Shown here piece by piece: positions 62,222-64,000 of a stretch of DNA of 64,000 nucleotides. The stretch's first letter is position 1. Every line of letters starts with the position of its first letter. A program made the position numbers and the translations under genes. Where the stretch lies: positions 62,001 to 126,000 of the forward strand of contig JAPDQK010000004.1 in the NCBI GenBank assembly GCA_034505955.1. The letters run 5' to 3'. The notes under the pieces were generated by a model. That model had not been told where the DNA came from and searched no databases. It saw nothing but the letters and a program-made list of their open reading frames with translations. This DNA comes from Zhuqueibacter pondensis. Its GTDB lineage: Bacteria > Zhuqueibacterota > Zhuqueibacteria > Zhuqueibacterales > Zhuqueibacteraceae.

Positions 62222-63967
62222 ATGAAAATGATTACTCCCAACCAAGTCCGGAATCGTCTCTCTCGGATGAGAAGCAAGGGGCCATATCGATCCATCCCGA
62301 TTATCATTATTGCAATCATCACCACCATCATTCTTTTAAAAATATATACAACCCGGGATGAGCAGAATGAAAAACTCCTGGCCGTCGTTGGAAATCGTAT
62401 CATTGACAAGGAAGATTTCTTCGCGAGATACCGAGCGCTGCGATCAAAAATCGATTTGCCCGATAACGCCCAAAGCCGAAGCGAAATCTTCAATGCCATG
62501 CTCGAAGAGGAATTGCTCATTGCCGAAGCGGAAAACCGGGGATACGACAAAGACGCTGACGGCCGCTTCCAGCGCGAACGAATTAAAATTCAAGAGCTGC
62601 TTGACGCCTTTCATGAACGGTTGGTTTCAAATGGAATGGTGGTGAATGAAGACGAGCTGCGGCAACTGTTTATTCGCTTGAATACCAAAATCAAAGCCCG
62701 CCATTTGTATGCTCTCACCCGCAGGCAGGCGGATTCGCTTTATGCAGAATTGCGCAACGGAAAATCTTTTGACGAATTAGCCAAAGCAACTTTTAAAGAT
62801 CCGCAATTGCGCGGTACCGGCGGTTCGCTGGGATATTTTACGGTAGACGAAATGGATCCTTTCTTTGAAGAGGCGGCTTTCACTTTGAACCCCGGAGAGA
62901 TTTCCCAACCGGTTCGTACGGCACAGGGATACAGCATCATTCAAGTTCAGGATCGCATCACCAAGCCCTTGTTGACTGAATCCGAATATGCCAGACGCCG
63001 CGCCGGCTTGGAACAGTATTGGCGCCACCGAAAAATGAAAAAAGCAACCCGACTCTTTGTGGATTCGCTGCGACGATCGCTGGACGTTTCCTTCAATAAA
63101 CCCGTCGTTGTTGAATTGTTGCAGTCCATAAAGCAAAGATCGCTTGTTCCGGCGAAAGTGGAAAACGATTATGACTGGCGCCATCATGAAGAGTTGGATC
63201 ATAAGGAGCTCGTTCGCTCGAAACTCGGCGTTTGGGAGGTGAAAACATTCCGGGAGCACGCACAATTTACTTCGGACGGACAGTTGCGATGGGTTCGCAA
63301 CGAGGAGAATCTCGAGGATTTCATTGCCGGACTCGTCGTGCGCGCCTATATGCTTGCCGAGGCCAAAAAATTGGGTCTGCATGAATCCGAAGCTTATCGA
63401 GCCAAAATCAAGCAAAAGATGGATGAATATCTTCTGAAGCGTATGGAAGAGACCATTTCGAGTGGAATCCTCATTCCTGACGATACCCTCCGGACCTATT
63501 TCCAACAGCATCGAAATCAATTTCAGATTCCGCCGAAAATTCATTTGCGGGAGATTGTATTGAGCGATGAAGCAAAAGCCGCTGCGATAAAAAAGCAGCT
63601 CCTCAATAATGCCTCTTTTGAACAGTTGGCAAAAGCGCATTCGGTACGCCGATGGAGCGCAGAAAATGACGGGAACCTCGGATCGTTCACCTATCAAGAA
63701 TTGGGTAAATATGCCGATCGTATTTTTCCGCTCGAGGTCGGTCAATGGGTGGGGCCGATAAAAATGGATACGCTCTATGCGTTTTTTAAGTGCGCCGGTA
63801 AGGATGCCGAGCGAGCACGAACCTTCGATGAAGCGCGTTCCGAAATCGAAAAGATTCTAAAACCGATTTGGCGGAAAAAGGCGAAGCAGGATTTATTGAA
63901 CAATATTCGCCAGCAGGTAAAAGTCGTCACCTACCCGGAAAGACTGCAATCAATTCAACTGAATTGA
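62222..63967 (+). CDS. Membrane-anchored SurA/PpiD-like peptidyl-prolyl isomerase with two parvulin domains
   Basis: 581 residues from the ATG at 62222. A single membrane helix near residues 25-44 is followed by a SurA_N-like helical region (VVGNRIIDKEDFFARYRALR, MLEEELLIAEAENRGYDKDA). The first parvulin domain (about residues 155-265) has IKARHLYALTRRQADSLYAE, GGSLGYFTVDEMDPFFEEAA and QPVRTAQGYSIIQVQD. The second (about 440-545) has HLREIVLSDEAKAAAIKKQL, DGNLGSFTYQELGKYADRIF and VGPIKMDTLYAFFKC. Such proteins help fold secreted proteins at the inner membrane. A consensus promoter precedes it and another gene starts 23 bases downstream. Confidence 0.85.
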   Translation: MKMITPNQVRNRLSRMRSKGPYRSIPIIIIAIITTIILLKIYTTRDEQNEKLLAVVGNRIIDKEDFFARYRALRSKIDLPDNAQSRSEIFNAMLEEELLIAEAENRGYDKDADGRFQRERIKIQELLDAFHERLVSNGMVVNEDELRQLFIRLNTKIKARHLYALTRRQADSLYAELRNGKSFDELAKATFKDPQLRGTGGSLGYFTVDEMDPFFEEAAFTLNPGEISQPVRTAQGYSIIQVQDRITKPLLTESEYARRRAGLEQYWRHRKMKKATRLFVDSLRRSLDVSFNKPVVVELLQSIKQRSLVPAKVENDYDWRHHEELDHKELVRSKLGVWEVKTFREHAQFTSDGQLRWVRNEENLEDFIAGLVVRAYMLAEAKKLGLHESEAYRAKIKQKMDEYLLKRMEETISSGILIPDDTLRTYFQQHRNQFQIPPKIHLREIVLSDEAKAAAIKKQLLNNASFEQLAKAHSVRRWSAENDGNLGSFTYQELGKYADRIFPLEVGQWVGPIKMDTLYAFFKCAGKDAERARTFDEARSEIEKILKPIWRKKAKQDLLNNIRQQVKVVTYPERLQSIQLN

Positions 63968-63990
63968 CCGGATAAAAGAGGAAATTCATA

Positions 63991-64000
63991 ATGAACAGTC
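63991..64000 (+). CDS. Start of a further gene (partial, runs off right edge)
   Basis: Only ATGAACAGTC is visible. GAGGAAA ends about nine bases before the ATG, and it starts 23 bases after the PPIase stop, so it is very probably the next gene of the same operon. Nothing can be said of its product. Confidence 0.5.

Noticed and set aside
1..64000. tRNA and rRNA genes
   Set aside because: I scanned the intergenic gaps by eye for T-loop (GGTTCGA) and acceptor-stem patterns and found no convincing case. A tRNAscan-SE run would be decisive.

Overview
The window is a 64 kb stretch of bacterial chromosome with about 50% GC and no rRNA or tRNA gene that I could find. The gene content suggests an uncultured Gram-negative member of the FCB superphylum, most like candidate phylum KSB1 or Calditrichota. 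This is inference. It rests on the many exported hydrolases and lipoproteins, an S46 dipeptidyl-peptidase remnant, paired M16 peptidases, a sortilin-like BNR-repeat protein, an M19 dipeptidase carrying a FlgD/T9SS-like beta-sandwich, 46-residue TPR arrays, CcbP-type calcium-binding proteins, and several families of short palindromic intergenic repeats.

Layout. 1-5.9 kb: the start of a small membrane protein (cut by the window edge), a divergent exported protein, an ICMT-like membrane methyltransferase, and a leftward operon (membrane protein, CsgG-like protein, thioredoxin-fold lipoprotein, Ig-like lipoprotein). 5.9-14.8 kb: a stand-alone Lhr C-terminal-domain protein, a large PIG-L deacetylase, and a ferric-iron-type ABC transporter whose ATPase and double permease genes are separated by an NTase-HEPN gene and an outer-membrane-protein remnant. 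14.9-21.7 kb: a decayed accessory region with an S46 peptidase cut by an ISL3-family element, a CcbP pair (one frameshifted), a TPR membrane protein and several toxin-antitoxin genes. 21.6-32.2 kb: a B12-binding radical SAM protein, a 1,356-residue membrane protein with two TrkA-N/RCK-like domains, an active/inactive M16 pair and a PIN toxin-antitoxin pair. 32.4-36.2 kb: a rightward run of RlmI-like methyltransferase, sodium/solute symporter and quinone oxidoreductase. 36.2-39.1 kb: a solitary protein with two nucleoside-deoxyribosyltransferase/TIR-like domains beside a 1 kb repeat cluster. 39.1-46.1 kb: a BNR-repeat protein, a GT39-like membrane protein, an M61 peptidase remnant, and MlaD and MlaE without an adjacent MlaF. 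46.8-58.5 kb: PdxH, M19 dipeptidase, a split NTase locus, Dus, GH1, a URO-D-family protein, a metallophosphoesterase, an aldo/keto reductase and an amidohydrolase. 58.6-64 kb: a RelE remnant, a second amidohydrolase, and a winged-helix membrane protein divergent from a double-parvulin PPIase behind a consensus sigma-70 promoter.

Working together: the CsgG operon, Mla pair, M16 pair, iron transporter and PPIase all act at the envelope. The metabolic genes around 50-60 kb look like glycoside and small-molecule scavenging. At least eight toxin-antitoxin-type loci, one insertion sequence, two copies of a TTAA-flanked MITE-like element and several decayed genes show an active accessory component. 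The most interesting unexplained items are the 607-residue two-domain NDT/TIR-like protein, the possible domain it shares with the winged-helix membrane protein at 60.6-61.9 kb, and the large double-RCK membrane protein.
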